In this document: one piece after another, positions 25,401 through 35,461 of the stretch | How the letters are laid out: each line of letters begins with the position of its first letter | How positions within the stretch are numbered: the stretch's first letter is position 1 | Origin: Paracoccus benzoatiresistens | Lineage (GTDB): Bacteria; Pseudomonadota; Alphaproteobacteria; Rhodobacterales; Rhodobacteraceae | NCBI RefSeq assembly: GCF_026913015.1 | Contig: NZ_JAPTYD010000012.1 | Span: forward strand, 1 to 64,000 | DNA: 64,000 nt | Direction of reading: 5' to 3' | Translations under genes and position numbers: made by a program | The notes under the pieces: generated by a model | Database searches by the model: none | Seen by the model: the letters and a program-made list of their open reading frames with translations, nothing else | What the model was told of the DNA's origin: nothing

Positions 25401-26171
25401 CTAGAAGTTGACCGAGACGCCCGGCAGGTTCAGCTCCGCGATGAGGTCGCGCAGCTCCTGCCGCGCGGCGATGTTCGACATGGACAGCTGTTCCGTGCCG
25501 ATGTCCTTCAAATCCAGAAGCGTCAGCCCGCGCGGAAACAGCTCGCGGAAGATGACGCGTTCCGAAAAGCCGGGCGCCACGCGAAAGCCGATGCGCTTGG
25601 ACAGCGACTGCAGCGCGCCGCCGACCTTGCGCTTGTTGTGCATTGCCTGCGTCCCCAGCCGGTTGCGCAGCACCAGCCAGTCGATCGGTCCCGCGCCTGC
25701 GTGCGCGCGCATCTGCCGCGCCGACCAGACCATTTCGGCATAGATGGACGGCCCGAGGATCTTCCCCTCGGGCGACAGCCGCGCCAGCAGGTCGAAATCC
25801 ACAAAGCTGTCGTTCAAGGGCGTGATCAGCGTATCGGCCAGGGTATGGGCCATCTGGCTCAGCTTCGTGTGTGAACCGGGGCAGTCCAGCAGGATGAAGT
25901 CGCAGGTGGCCTCAAGCGCGGCCAGCGCCGGGGAAAGGGGATCGCTGCCCTCGGCCATGGTGCCGATGACCGGCATGGGCAGGTCCAGGCCCTCGCGCTG
26001 CGCGAAACTGGCGCGGTTTTCCAGATATCGGCCAAAGCTGCGCTGGCGCACGTCCAGGTCCAGCCCGCCGACGCTGTGGCCCATGCGGACCAGGGCGGTC
26101 GCCACATGCATCGAGGTGGTGGACTTGCCGCTGCCACCCTTTTCGTTGCCCACAACGATGATATGCGCCAC
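25401..26171 (-). CDS. mipZ: Division-plane positioning ATPase MipZ
   Basis: ParA-like ATPase that in Caulobacter forms gradients from the poles and keeps FtsZ away from them. The 256-residue product starts at a GTG (26171) with AGAGG upstream, giving (M)AHIIVVGNEKGGSGKST, the deviant Walker A at residues 9-18. LDLDVRQRSFGRYLENR is the MipZ-specific switch region, and DFILLDCPGS is Walker B. Longer in-frame starts add an arginine-rich stretch unlike the family. It stands alone here; partner ParB is not in the window. Confidence 0.92.
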   Translation of the reverse strand: MAHIIVVGNEKGGSGKSTTSMHVATALVRMGHSVGGLDLDVRQRSFGRYLENRASFAQREGLDLPMPVIGTMAEGSDPLSPALAALEATCDFILLDCPGSHTKLSQMAHTLADTLITPLNDSFVDFDLLARLSPEGKILGPSIYAEMVWSARQMRAHAGAGPIDWLVLRNRLGTQAMHNKRKVGGALQSLSKRIGFRVAPGFSERVIFRELFPRGLTLLDLKDIGTEQLSMSNIAARQELRDLIAELNLPGVSVNF

Positions 26172-26405
26172 GACGCCGCCTCTTGCCGGTCTGTCCTCCG
26201 CGCGGACCCTAGCGATGTCCCCGCATGAAGGAAAGCGCCGCCACGCCGGGCGGGACAGTCTGATGCGCAAGGGGCGCGTTCCCGCCACATCTGCATGTTC
26301 TGCAAACGAAATCAATCTCGACTGACATGATAGATTTTTCTTGCGTCATGCCGGCGGGTCTGGCCTTATCAAGCCGAAGCCAACCCCGGCCATGGAGGAG
26401 ACGAC

Positions 26406-26687
26406 ATGACCCCGAACTTCATCACCGGCCTTGTGATGTCCACCCCGACCACGGTTGCCGATCCGCTGGCCTTGTGGATGGACGATATTCCGGATGTCCG
26501 GCAGGATCTGGGCTTTGCCACCATCGCCATCGGTCCCCGCCAACAGGCCCAGGGTCCGGTCCTGCGCCACCTGCGCGACGGGCGCATCAGCATCGACGCG
26601 GGCGGTCGCGTCCTGACCGGCCACGGGGTCACGCCCCGGCCTGCCGCCCGCAGCCTTTGGGCGCGCATCAGCGGGCGGTCAAGCTGA
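26406..26687 (+). CDS. Small hypothetical protein
   Basis: I do not recognise this 93-residue protein. It is hydrophilic with no membrane segment, and its N-terminal MTPNFITGLVMSTPTTVADP is followed by a basic C-terminal half. The main support is a strong GGAGGAG ribosome binding site (26394-26400) six bases before the ATG. A frame of similar length runs antisense over it, so some doubt remains. It is divergent from mipZ with a 234-base gap. The GGAGGAG site is also complementary to the hairpin-array loops. Confidence 0.55.
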   Translation: MTPNFITGLVMSTPTTVADPLALWMDDIPDVRQDLGFATIAIGPRQQAQGPVLRHLRDGRISIDAGGRVLTGHGVTPRPAARSLWARISGRSS

Positions 26688-26727
26688 CGCGCCGGGCGAT
26701 CACGGCCCTGCGCGCCCCTTGACCGGG

Positions 26728-27303
26728 TCACATGCGGCCCAGCATGTAGAATTCGTCATTGGCACGGAAATCGCCGGCATTGGCCATCCGGTTCGACATG
26801 CCGAAGAACGCGGCGATGGCGCCGATGTCCCAGATCTCGTCGCTGTCGAAACCGGCGTCCCGCAAGGCCTGATGATCTGAATCGTCGATCTGATGGGCGG
26901 CCAGCGTCACCTTTTCGGCATAGGACAACATCGCCCGCTGACGATCTGTCAGATCCGCCTTGCGCCAGTTGATCGCGACCTGATCGGCGACCAGTGGATT
27001 TTTGGCGCGGATGCGCAGGATCGCGCCATGCGCCACCACGCAGTACTGGCAGTTGTTGAGACCGCTGACGGCCACGACGATCATTTCCCGTTCCGCCTTG
27101 GACAAGCCTTCGTCCTTGTCCATCAGCGCCTGGTGATAGGCGAAGAAGGCGCGGAATTCGTCGGGCCGGTGGGCCAGCGCCAGAAAGACATTCGGCACGA
27201 AGCCGGATTTTTCGGCGACCTTGGCGATGGCCTCCTGCATGTCGGCGGGCAGCGCCGCAAGCTCGGGCACCGCAAAGCGGCTGATGGGGCGGGTCTGGGT
27301 CAT
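26728..27303 (-). CDS. AhpD-like peroxidase-related protein (CMD family)
   Basis: A 191-residue protein of the carboxymuconolactone-decarboxylase/AhpD fold, subgroup of uncharacterised peroxidase-related enzymes. The redox motif is present: NNCQYCVVAH, with C85, C88 and H92, which in AhpD forms the thiol-disulfide site that reduces peroxiredoxin. GGAGGAA lies just before the ATG at 27303. It sits beside a LysR/azoR pair and on the same strand as the LysR gene, so it could belong to an oxidative or electrophile stress response. The electron partner is unknown. Confidence 0.88.
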   Translation of the reverse strand: MTQTRPISRFAVPELAALPADMQEAIAKVAEKSGFVPNVFLALAHRPDEFRAFFAYHQALMDKDEGLSKAEREMIVVAVSGLNNCQYCVVAHGAILRIRAKNPLVADQVAINWRKADLTDRQRAMLSYAEKVTLAAHQIDDSDHQALRDAGFDSDEIWDIGAIAAFFGMSNRMANAGDFRANDEFYMLGRM

Positions 27304-27355
27304 GGGTTCCTCCGATCCCGCCACCTTGGCCTGCGGCCCGCGGACTGTGAAGGGG

Positions 27356-28201
27356 TCACTCGGCCCGCAAGGCGGCCACGGCGGCCTGCACCTTGGGCGT
27401 GCGGTTGAGATCGACATGAGTGACCAGCCACAGCCGCGATTCCCATTCGGGCAGCGCCATAACCTCGACCAGCCCCTCGGCGCGGGATGGCGACAAGGGG
27501 CCGATGGCAAGTCCCGCGCGGATGGCGGCTTCCCGCGCGGCGTCGTCATTGGCGGTCAGGACGATCTGCGCCCGATCGACCCTGCCCTGCAGCCAGCGCA
27601 TCAATGGCGCATTGCGTGCCTGCGGCCCCGGCAGCGCCAGCGGATGGCCGTCCAGATCCGCGAGCGCCCCGTGGGCGGCTACATAGCCGGGCGAGGCATA
27701 AACGGCATGCCGCACCGTGCCCATGGGACGGACGACGTAATCGGGCTCGGTCGGCTGGCTGCCCGCGCGGATCGCGACATGCGCCTCGCCCGCGTCAAGG
27801 CGGAACAGGCGCGCATCGGTGACATAGTTCAGCCGCAGCCCGGGATGCTGGCGCATCAGCCGGATCAGCCGGGGCATGACCACATCGGCCAGTTCGGGCA
27901 GAGAGGTCACGACCAGTTCCCCCTCGATCCGGTCGCCACCGCCCGCGATCTGCGCGGCCAGTTGGGCAAAACGTTCGTCGGCATCGCCCGCGACCTTCAG
28001 CATGGCCTGCCCCGCCTCGGTCAGGGCATAGCCGCGCGGATGGCGCTGGAACAGCCTGACGCCCAGTTGCTGTTCCAGCCCGTCGATGCGGCGGATCACG
28101 GTGGCATGGTGGACGCCAAGCGTTTCTGCCGCGGCGCTCACGGTGCCGGTGCGCGCCACGGCAAGCGCGATGCGAAGGTCGTCCCAACTGTCGATGCTCA
28201 T
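27356..28201 (-). CDS. LysR-family transcriptional regulator
   Basis: A 281-residue LysR-type regulator with an N-terminal winged helix-turn-helix (about residues 3-62: WDDLRIALAVARTGTVSAAAETLGVHHATV) and a substrate-binding-like effector domain (about 90-280). CGAGG lies six bases before the ATG at 28201; an ATG two codons upstream at 28207 would overlap that site. It is divergent from azoR with a gap of about 100 bases, the usual arrangement for a LysR regulator and its target. Control of azoR is therefore inferred from position, and the inducer is unknown. Confidence 0.93.
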   Translation of the reverse strand: MSIDSWDDLRIALAVARTGTVSAAAETLGVHHATVIRRIDGLEQQLGVRLFQRHPRGYALTEAGQAMLKVAGDADERFAQLAAQIAGGGDRIEGELVVTSLPELADVVMPRLIRLMRQHPGLRLNYVTDARLFRLDAGEAHVAIRAGSQPTEPDYVVRPMGTVRHAVYASPGYVAAHGALADLDGHPLALPGPQARNAPLMRWLQGRVDRAQIVLTANDDAAREAAIRAGLAIGPLSPSRAEGLVEVMALPEWESRLWLVTHVDLNRTPKVQAAVAALRAE

Positions 28202-28300
28202 GTGCATCCTCGCACAGATACTGCGCGTTTATCGCCATTCCGTTCGATCATGCATAGACCTAAATCACCTTCAACGCAGCATCCCGGAACGGACCCGACC
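28202..28300. promoter_or_regulatory. Shared LysR/azoR intergenic region
   Basis: Ninety-nine bases between divergent starts, less GC-rich than the genes, with short palindromic sequence around ATGCAT (near 28250). It must carry both promoters. No unambiguous T-N11-A LysR site could be assigned. Confidence 0.4.
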
Positions 28301-28888
28301 ATGAACATCCTCCATATCGACAGTGCGATCACCGGCGAGGCTTCGGTTTCGCGCAAGCTGACCGCCGACATCGTGGCCAAGCTGAAGGCCGCCAATCCCG
28401 ACACGGCCGTGACCTATCGCGACCTGAACAAGGGCGTGCCCGCCATCGACACCGACTGGTTCACCGCCGTCCGCACGACGCCCGAGAACCCGACGCCGGA
28501 ACAGCAGGCGATCGTCGCCACCTCGGACGCCTACCTGGCCGAGGTTCAGGCCGCCGACGTGCTGGTGATCGGCCTGCCGATCTACAACTTCACCCTGACC
28601 GCGCAGCTGAAGAACTGGCTGGACCAGATCGCGCGGGCCGGCAAGAGCTTCCGCTATACCGCCGAGGGTCCGGAAGGCCTGCTGAAGGGCAAGCGCGCGA
28701 TCATCGGCTATGCCGCCGCGGGCACGCCCATCGGGTCGGAATTCGACCACGCGTCCGGTTACCTGCGCTTCATGCTGGGCTTCCTGGGCATCACGGATGT
28801 CGAGTTCGTGGCGGCCGACCGGCTGGCCATGGACCGCGACGCGGGCCTGGCGCGCGCGCAAGAGGCGCTGGAAAAGCTGGCTGCCTGA
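28301..28888 (+). CDS. azoR: FMN-dependent NADH-azoreductase
   Basis: Flavodoxin-fold quinone/azo reductase that uses FMN and NADH, usually for detoxification of quinones. The 195-residue product shows the N-terminal phosphate-binding loop HIDSAITGEASVSRKL, the central PIYNFTLTAQLKNWLDQIARAGKSF typical of AzoR, and GYAAAGTPIGSEFDHASGYLRFMLGF. Full length. The gene is divergent from a LysR gene and ends at a hairpin terminator. Confidence 0.95.
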   Translation: MNILHIDSAITGEASVSRKLTADIVAKLKAANPDTAVTYRDLNKGVPAIDTDWFTAVRTTPENPTPEQQAIVATSDAYLAEVQAADVLVIGLPIYNFTLTAQLKNWLDQIARAGKSFRYTAEGPEGLLKGKRAIIGYAAAGTPIGSEFDHASGYLRFMLGFLGITDVEFVAADRLAMDRDAGLARAQEALEKLAA

Positions 28889-28910
28889 GCCTATAGGTTT
28901 AACGAGTGTG

Positions 28911-28941
28911 ACGGCCTGCGTTGACTCGCGGGCCGTTTTTT
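28911..28941 (+). terminator. Rho-independent terminator of azoR
   Basis: ACGGCCTGCG pairs with CGCGGGCCGT (one T-G wobble), 6-base loop, followed by T residues, about 20 bases after the azoR stop. Confidence 0.88.
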
Positions 28942-29065
28942 CGTATCAGCCCCCGGATTCCCGGAAGGATTGGCCTTCCGGTCCCTGCCACGCGCGGGGA
29001 TCGCCCCCCGTCAGCGCGTTGCGCCCACGGGGGCAATACTGTTTTGGACCGAAGGAGGCCCGGCG

Positions 29066-30562
29066 ATGTTCGAGAACCTTTCCGACCGTTTGGGCGGCGT
29101 CTTCGACCGGCTGACCAAGCAGGGCGCCCTGACCGAGGATGACGTGACCGCCGCCATGCGCGAGGTCCGCGTGGCCCTGCTGGAGGCGGACGTCTCGTTG
29201 CCGGTGGCGCGCAACTTCGTCAAGGCGGTGACCTCCAAGGCCACCGGGTCGTCCGTCACCAAGTCGATCACCCCCGGCCAGCAGGTCGTCAAGATCGTCC
29301 ACGACGAGCTGATCAAGGTCCTGCAGGGCGACGACGCGCCCGACGCCCTGCGCATCGACAATCCGCCCGCGCCGATCCTGATGGTCGGCCTGCAGGGCTC
29401 GGGCAAGACCACCACCACCGCCAAGCTGGCCCTGCGCCTGAAGGACCGCGAGAAGAAGCGCGTGCTGATGGCCTCGCTGGACACCAACCGCCCGGCCGCG
29501 ATGGAGCAGCTGGCGATCCTGGGAAGCCAGATCGGCGTCGATACCCTGCCCATCGTGCCGGGCCAGAGCGCGCCGCAGATCGCGCAGCGTGCCAAGCAGC
29601 AGGCCGCGCTTGGCGGCTATGACGTGGTGATGCTGGACACCGCGGGCCGGCTGCACATCGACCAGGCGCTGATGGACGAGGTTCAGGCCGTTCGCGACAT
29701 CGCGCAGCCGCGCGAGACCCTGCTGGTGGTCGATGGCCTGACCGGCCAGGACGCGGTGAACGTCGCGACCGAATTCGACCAGAAGGTCGGCGTCTCGGGC
29801 GTGGTGCTGACCCGGATGGACGGCGACGGACGCGGCGGCGCGGCGCTTTCGATGCGCGCGATCACCGGCAAGCCGATCCGCTTCGTGGGTCTTGGCGAAA
29901 AGATGGACGCGCTGGAAACCTTCGATGCGCAGCGCGTCGCGGGCCGCATCCTGGGCATGGGCGACATCGTGGCCCTGGTCGAGAAGGCCCAGCAGGTGCT
30001 GGAGGTCGAGCAGGCCGAGCGCATGATGAAGCGCTTCCAGAAGGGTCTGTTCAACATGAACGACCTCAAGGGCCAGCTTGAACAGATGCAGAAGATGGGC
30101 GGCATGCAGTCCATCATGGGCATGATGCCCGGCATGGCCAAGATGGCCAAGCAGGCCGAGGCGGCGGGCATGGACGACCGCGCCATCGCCCGGCAGATCG
30201 CGCTGATCAATTCGATGACCAAGAAGGAACGCGCCAATCCCGACATGCTGCAGGCTAGCCGCAAGAAGCGGATCGCGGCGGGCGCCGGCATGGACGTGTC
30301 CGAGCTGAACAAGCTTCTGAAGATGCAGAAGCAGATGGCCGACACGATGAAGAAGCTGGGCAAGATGGGCAAGGGCGGCATGCTGAAGCAGGCCATGCGG
30401 GCCATGACCGGCAAGGGCGGCGGGTTGCCCGACATGGAGAACTTCGACCCCGCCAAGATGGCCGAGGCGCAGAAAATGCTGCAGGATCCCAAGGGTCTGG
30501 GCGGCCAACTGGGCAAGGCCGGGCTCCCGGGCGGGCTGTCGGGGCTGTTCGGAAAGAAATGA
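29066..30562 (+). CDS. ffh: Signal recognition particle protein Ffh
   Basis: GTPase that with SRP RNA targets inner-membrane proteins to FtsY. The 498-residue product has the N domain, then the G domain with GLQGSGKTTTTAK (G1, residues 108-120), DTAGRLHID (G3) and TRMDGD (G4). The methionine-rich M domain runs from about 300 to 490 (MMKRFQKG, MQKMGGMQSIMGMMPGM). AAGGAGG precedes the ATG; an in-frame start at 28970 lies far upstream of that site. First gene of an apparent ffh-chorismate mutase-rpsP-rimM-trmD-rplS cluster. Confidence 0.98.
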   Translation: MFENLSDRLGGVFDRLTKQGALTEDDVTAAMREVRVALLEADVSLPVARNFVKAVTSKATGSSVTKSITPGQQVVKIVHDELIKVLQGDDAPDALRIDNPPAPILMVGLQGSGKTTTTAKLALRLKDREKKRVLMASLDTNRPAAMEQLAILGSQIGVDTLPIVPGQSAPQIAQRAKQQAALGGYDVVMLDTAGRLHIDQALMDEVQAVRDIAQPRETLLVVDGLTGQDAVNVATEFDQKVGVSGVVLTRMDGDGRGGAALSMRAITGKPIRFVGLGEKMDALETFDAQRVAGRILGMGDIVALVEKAQQVLEVEQAERMMKRFQKGLFNMNDLKGQLEQMQKMGGMQSIMGMMPGMAKMAKQAEAAGMDDRAIARQIALINSMTKKERANPDMLQASRKKRIAAGAGMDVSELNKLLKMQKQMADTMKKLGKMGKGGMLKQAMRAMTGKGGGLPDMENFDPAKMAEAQKMLQDPKGLGGQLGKAGLPGGLSGLFGKK

Positions 30563-30867
30563 TGGCCCTGCAGGACGATCCCGTCACCCAGGCAGCGATC
30601 CTGCTGAGCGAACACCGCGCCAGCATCGACCGGCTGGATGCGATCCTGGTCTATACCCTGGCCGAGCGCTTCAAGCACACCCAATCCGTCGGCCGCCTCA
30701 AGGCCGACTACGATCTTCCGCCGTCCGACCCTGCCCGCGAAGCGCAGCAGATCGAGCGGCTGGAACGCCTCGCGCGCGAGGCCGACCTGGACCCGGAATT
30801 CGCGCGCAAATTTCTGAACTTCGTGATCGCCGAAGTCATCCGGCACCACGAAACCTTTCAATCTTAA
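30562..30867 (+). CDS. Monofunctional chorismate mutase (AroQ type)
   Basis: Converts chorismate to prephenate for phenylalanine and tyrosine synthesis. The 101-residue all-helical product has the AroQ pattern: [19 protein letters not shown] in helix 1 with the active-site Arg, a Lys-containing [26 protein letters not shown], and the C-terminal [11 protein letters not shown] helix. Two adjacent ATG codons overlap the ffh stop; the second (30562) has the better spacing to GGAAAG. Coupling to ffh is conserved in Rhodobacteraceae as far as I recall. A prephenate dehydrogenase lies at 57.4 kb. Confidence 0.9.
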   Translation: MALQDDPVTQAAILLSEHRASIDRLDAILVYTLAERFKHTQSVGRLKADYDLPPSDPAREAQQIERLERLAREADLDPEFARKFLNFVIAEVIRHHETFQS

Positions 30868-30907
30868 GGGGCCCTGCCCCGCACCCGCCATTCAAAGGAG
30901 AAAACCA

Positions 30908-31264
30908 ATGGCAACGAAAATCCGTCTGGCCCGTGGCGGCAGCAAGAAGCGCCCGCATTACGCCATCGTTGTGACCGACTCGCGCATGCCGCGCGACGGC
31001 CGCTTCCTGGAAAAGCTGGGCACCTACAACCCGCTGCTGGCCAAGGACAGCGAAGACCGCATCAAGCTGGACCTGGACCGCGCCAAGCACTGGCTGGACC
31101 AGGGCGCGCAGCCGACCGACCGCGTGGCCCGCTTCCTGGAAGCCGCCGGTGTTCGCGAAAAGGCCACCCGTGCCAACATGAAAAAGGCCGAGCCGGGCGC
31201 GAAAGCCAAGAAGCGCGCCGAGGAGAAGGCCGCGAAAGCCGCCGCTCCGGCCGACGCCGAGTGA
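30908..31264 (+). CDS. rpsP: 30S ribosomal protein S16
   Basis: Small-subunit protein S16, needed for 30S assembly. The 118-residue product begins [21 protein letters not shown], the standard S16 start, and has a Lys/Ala-rich C-terminal extension (about residues 90-118) beyond the 82-residue E. coli protein. AAGGAG precedes the ATG. It opens the conserved rpsP-rimM-trmD-rplS group. Confidence 0.98.
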   Translation: MATKIRLARGGSKKRPHYAIVVTDSRMPRDGRFLEKLGTYNPLLAKDSEDRIKLDLDRAKHWLDQGAQPTDRVARFLEAAGVREKATRANMKKAEPGAKAKKRAEEKAAKAAAPADAE

Positions 31265-31313
31265 TCCGATCGGGCGGGGGCAAACCCCGCCCTTCTCGTC
31301 TGAAGGGGGCCGC

Positions 31314-31814
31314 ATGTCACAAGACCGCATCTGCGTGGGCGCGATCGCCGGGGCCTTCGGGGTCCAGGGAGAGGTGCGGCTGAAAAGCTTTTGCGCCGAG
31401 CCTTCCGATATCGCGACCTATGGCCCCCTGACGACCGAAGATGGCAAGCGCAGCTTCACCGTCCGCCTGACCCGCGCCGTCACCGGCGGCCTTGGCGCAC
31501 GGCTGTCGGGCGTTGCCACGCGCGAGGATGCCGAGGCCCTGAAGGGCGTCACCCTCTGGGCGCCGCGAAGCGCGCTGCCCTCGCTTCCCGACGATGAATT
31601 CTATCACGCCGACCTGATCGGGCTTGAGGTCGTCGATACCGGCGGCGTCGTCCTGGGCCGGGTCCGCGCGATCTTCGACCACGGCGCGGGCGACATCCTG
31701 GAGGTCGTCGGCGGCAAGGACGTGCTGCTTCTGCCCTTCACCCGCGCCGTCGTGCCCACCGTGGACCTGACCGCGCGCCGCATCGTGGCCGACCCTCCCG
31801 TATCAGACGAATGA
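31314..31814 (+). CDS. rimM: Ribosome maturation factor RimM
   Basis: Assists maturation of the 30S head and binds S19. The 166-residue product has the N-terminal barrel starting [21 protein letters not shown], and the PRC-barrel half with [14 protein letters not shown] and [15 protein letters not shown]. It overlaps trmD by 4 bases. Confidence 0.96.
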   Translation: MSQDRICVGAIAGAFGVQGEVRLKSFCAEPSDIATYGPLTTEDGKRSFTVRLTRAVTGGLGARLSGVATREDAEALKGVTLWAPRSALPSLPDDEFYHADLIGLEVVDTGGVVLGRVRAIFDHGAGDILEVVGGKDVLLLPFTRAVVPTVDLTARRIVADPPVSDE

Positions 31815-32683
31815 CCGACACGCCCAAATCCCACGGACGGCTGTCCATCACCGCCAGCCTGCGCCCGCGCGAACTGATGGCGGAACCGCAGGTGCAGGGC
31901 GCTTGGACCGCCAGCATCGTCACCCTGTTCCCCGAGGCCTTTCCCGGCATCCTGGGCCTGTCGCTGACCGGCAAGGCCCTGGCGCAAGGCCTGTGGAACC
32001 TGCGCACCATCCCCTTGCGCGACTTCGGCATCGGCAAGCACCGCAACGTCGATGACACGCCCGCCGGCGGCGGCGCGGGCATGGTGATCCGCGCCGACGT
32101 GATGGACGCCGCCCTGCGCGAGGCCCGCCAGGGCCCGCCGCGCCCGGTGATCTATATGTCCCCGCGCGGCACGCCGCTGACGCAAGCACGCGCCCGCGAC
32201 CTGGCGCAGGGCAATGGCGTCACGCTGATCTGCGGCCGCTTCGAGGGTGTGGACCAGCGCGTCCTGGACGCCCACGATGTCGAGGAAATCAGCATCGGCG
32301 ACTATGTCCTGACGGGCGGAGAGATCGCCGCTCAGGTCTTGATCGACGCGACGGTTCGCCTTATACCGCGCGTGCTGGGGAATCACGACTCTCTGGCCGA
32401 GGAATCCTTTTCCATCGGCAACAGGGGTCTGCTTGAGGCCCCCCAGTTCACGAAGCCCGCCCAATGGGAAGGCCGCGAGATACCGGAGGTTCTGCTGTCC
32501 GGCAATCACGCGGCCATTCATCGTTGGAGGGCGGAGGAGGCCGAAAGGCTGACAAAGGAACGCCGCCCCGACCTGTGGCGGGCATACCAGGACGGTATGG
32601 ACCCGGCAAAGGACCGACAGCTCTCGGGCGCATCAGACCAATCGCGGAACCGCCGCGAGCATGACAAGGAACCCAGGCGATGA
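31811..32683 (+). CDS. trmD: tRNA (guanine37-N1)-methyltransferase
   Basis: SPOUT-class enzyme that makes m1G37 in tRNAs and prevents frameshifting. The 290-residue product has the trefoil-knot SAM site with [22 protein letters not shown] and the [17 protein letters not shown] loop. It has about 30 extra residues at the N-terminus before [15 protein letters not shown], and a hydrophilic C-terminal tail of about 35 residues beyond the E. coli enzyme (255). The start at 31811 overlaps the rimM stop (ATGA); an internal ATG (residue 23) is possible. The stop overlaps the rplS start by 4 bases. Confidence 0.96.
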   Translation: MTDTPKSHGRLSITASLRPRELMAEPQVQGAWTASIVTLFPEAFPGILGLSLTGKALAQGLWNLRTIPLRDFGIGKHRNVDDTPAGGGAGMVIRADVMDAALREARQGPPRPVIYMSPRGTPLTQARARDLAQGNGVTLICGRFEGVDQRVLDAHDVEEISIGDYVLTGGEIAAQVLIDATVRLIPRVLGNHDSLAEESFSIGNRGLLEAPQFTKPAQWEGREIPEVLLSGNHAAIHRWRAEEAERLTKERRPDLWRAYQDGMDPAKDRQLSGASDQSRNRREHDKEPRR

Positions 32684-33063
32684 ACCTGATTGCAGAACTC
32701 GAAGCCGAGCAGATTGCCTCGCTCGGCAAGAATATCCCGGATTTCAAGGCCGGCGACACCGTGCGCGTCGGCTACAAGGTGACCGAAGGCACGCGCTCGC
32801 GCGTCCAGATGTATGAAGGCGTCTGCATCTCGCGCAAGGGCGGCAGCACCATCAGCGCCAGCTTCACCGTGCGCAAGATCAGCTTCGGCGAAGGCGTGGA
32901 GCGCGTGTTCCCGCTGTATTCGACGAACGTCGACTCGATCGAGGTCGTGCGCCGCGGCAAGGTCCGCCGCGCCAAGCTGTACTACCTGCGCGACCGTCGC
33001 GGCAAGTCGGCCCGGATCGTGGAAAAGACCAACTATCGCCCGCTGTCCGACGCGAAAGCCTGA
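32680..33063 (+). CDS. rplS: 50S ribosomal protein L19
   Basis: Large-subunit protein at the 30S-50S interface. The 127-residue product shows the family sequence [41 protein letters not shown] and the C-terminal [15 protein letters not shown]. Translationally coupled to trmD. Confidence 0.98.
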   Translation: MNLIAELEAEQIASLGKNIPDFKAGDTVRVGYKVTEGTRSRVQMYEGVCISRKGGSTISASFTVRKISFGEGVERVFPLYSTNVDSIEVVRRGKVRRAKLYYLRDRRGKSARIVEKTNYRPLSDAKA

Positions 33064-33074
33064 GGGTTCTACCG

Positions 33075-33296
33075 ATGAGAAAAGATATCCACCCCGACTA
33101 CCACACCATCGAAATCAAGATGACCGATGGCACCACCTACCAGACCCGTTCGACCTGGGGTTCGGAAGGCCAGACCATGACGCTGGACATCGACCCCACG
33201 GTGCACCCCGCCTGGACCGGCGGCTCGGCCAAGCTGATGGACACCGGCGGCCGCGTGTCGAAGTTCAAGTCGAAATACGCAGGCCTGGGCTTCTGA
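33075..33296 (+). CDS. rpmE: 50S ribosomal protein L31 (cysteine-free type)
   Basis: Large-subunit protein that bridges the subunits. The 73-residue product begins [19 protein letters not shown]. It contains no cysteine, so it is the zinc-independent form and cannot act as a zinc reservoir. It lies 11 bases after rplS and ends at a strong terminator, making it the last gene of this ribosomal group. Confidence 0.96.
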   Translation: MRKDIHPDYHTIEIKMTDGTTYQTRSTWGSEGQTMTLDIDPTVHPAWTGGSAKLMDTGGRVSKFKSKYAGLGF

Positions 33297-33318
33297 TAGC
33301 CCCAGCCACGGAAATGCG

Positions 33319-33345
33319 AAACGCCGCCCCTTCGGGCGGCGTTTT
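33319..33345 (+). terminator. Rho-independent terminator of rplS-rpmE
   Basis: AACGCCGCCC pairs perfectly with GGGCGGCGTT around CTTC, followed by T residues, about 23 bases after the rpmE stop. Confidence 0.93.
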
Positions 33346-33369
33346 TCATGTCCAGGCCTGCCGCCTTGC

Positions 33370-33440
33370 TTCTTCTTCACGCAAATATCCCACAGGGGGT
33401 CTGGGGAACGTGAAGTCCCCCAGACATCGCGGGACGCAAG
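33370..33440 (-). repeat. 3'-end repeat element, copy B
   Basis: Minus strand, directly after the ecm stop codon: CTTGCGTCCCGCGAT, a hairpin (CTGGGG and CCCCAG), GACCCCC, then GGATATTTGCGTGAAGAAGAA. Same order and position relative to the stop as copy A at 20461-20527. The changed hairpin arms keep pairing. Confidence 0.75.
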
Positions 33441-35399
<1,959 letters not shown>

Positions 35400-35432
35400 G
35401 CGTCTCCTCGCAACAATATTTCTTATCAAAAT

Positions 35433-35461
35433 CCGATACCGAAACAATCGTGCTGCGTCAA
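35433..35461 (-). promoter_or_regulatory. Predicted promoter of ecm
   Basis: Minus strand TTGACG (35461-35456), 17 bases, TATCGG (35438-35433), followed by an AT-rich leader to the ecm ribosome binding site. It lies within the start region of the acyltransferase frame, which argues that the true acyltransferase start may lie further in. Confidence 0.35.

Noticed and set aside
22925..25411. An 828-codon plus-strand frame over the RND pump genes
   Set aside because: Antisense shadow of two intact efflux genes; composition typical of a reversed GC-rich coding strand.
28889..29065. Gap upstream of ffh considered for the SRP RNA gene
   Set aside because: Apart from the azoR terminator, it has short inverted repeats but no long SRP-type stem with the conserved tip; length and structure do not fit.
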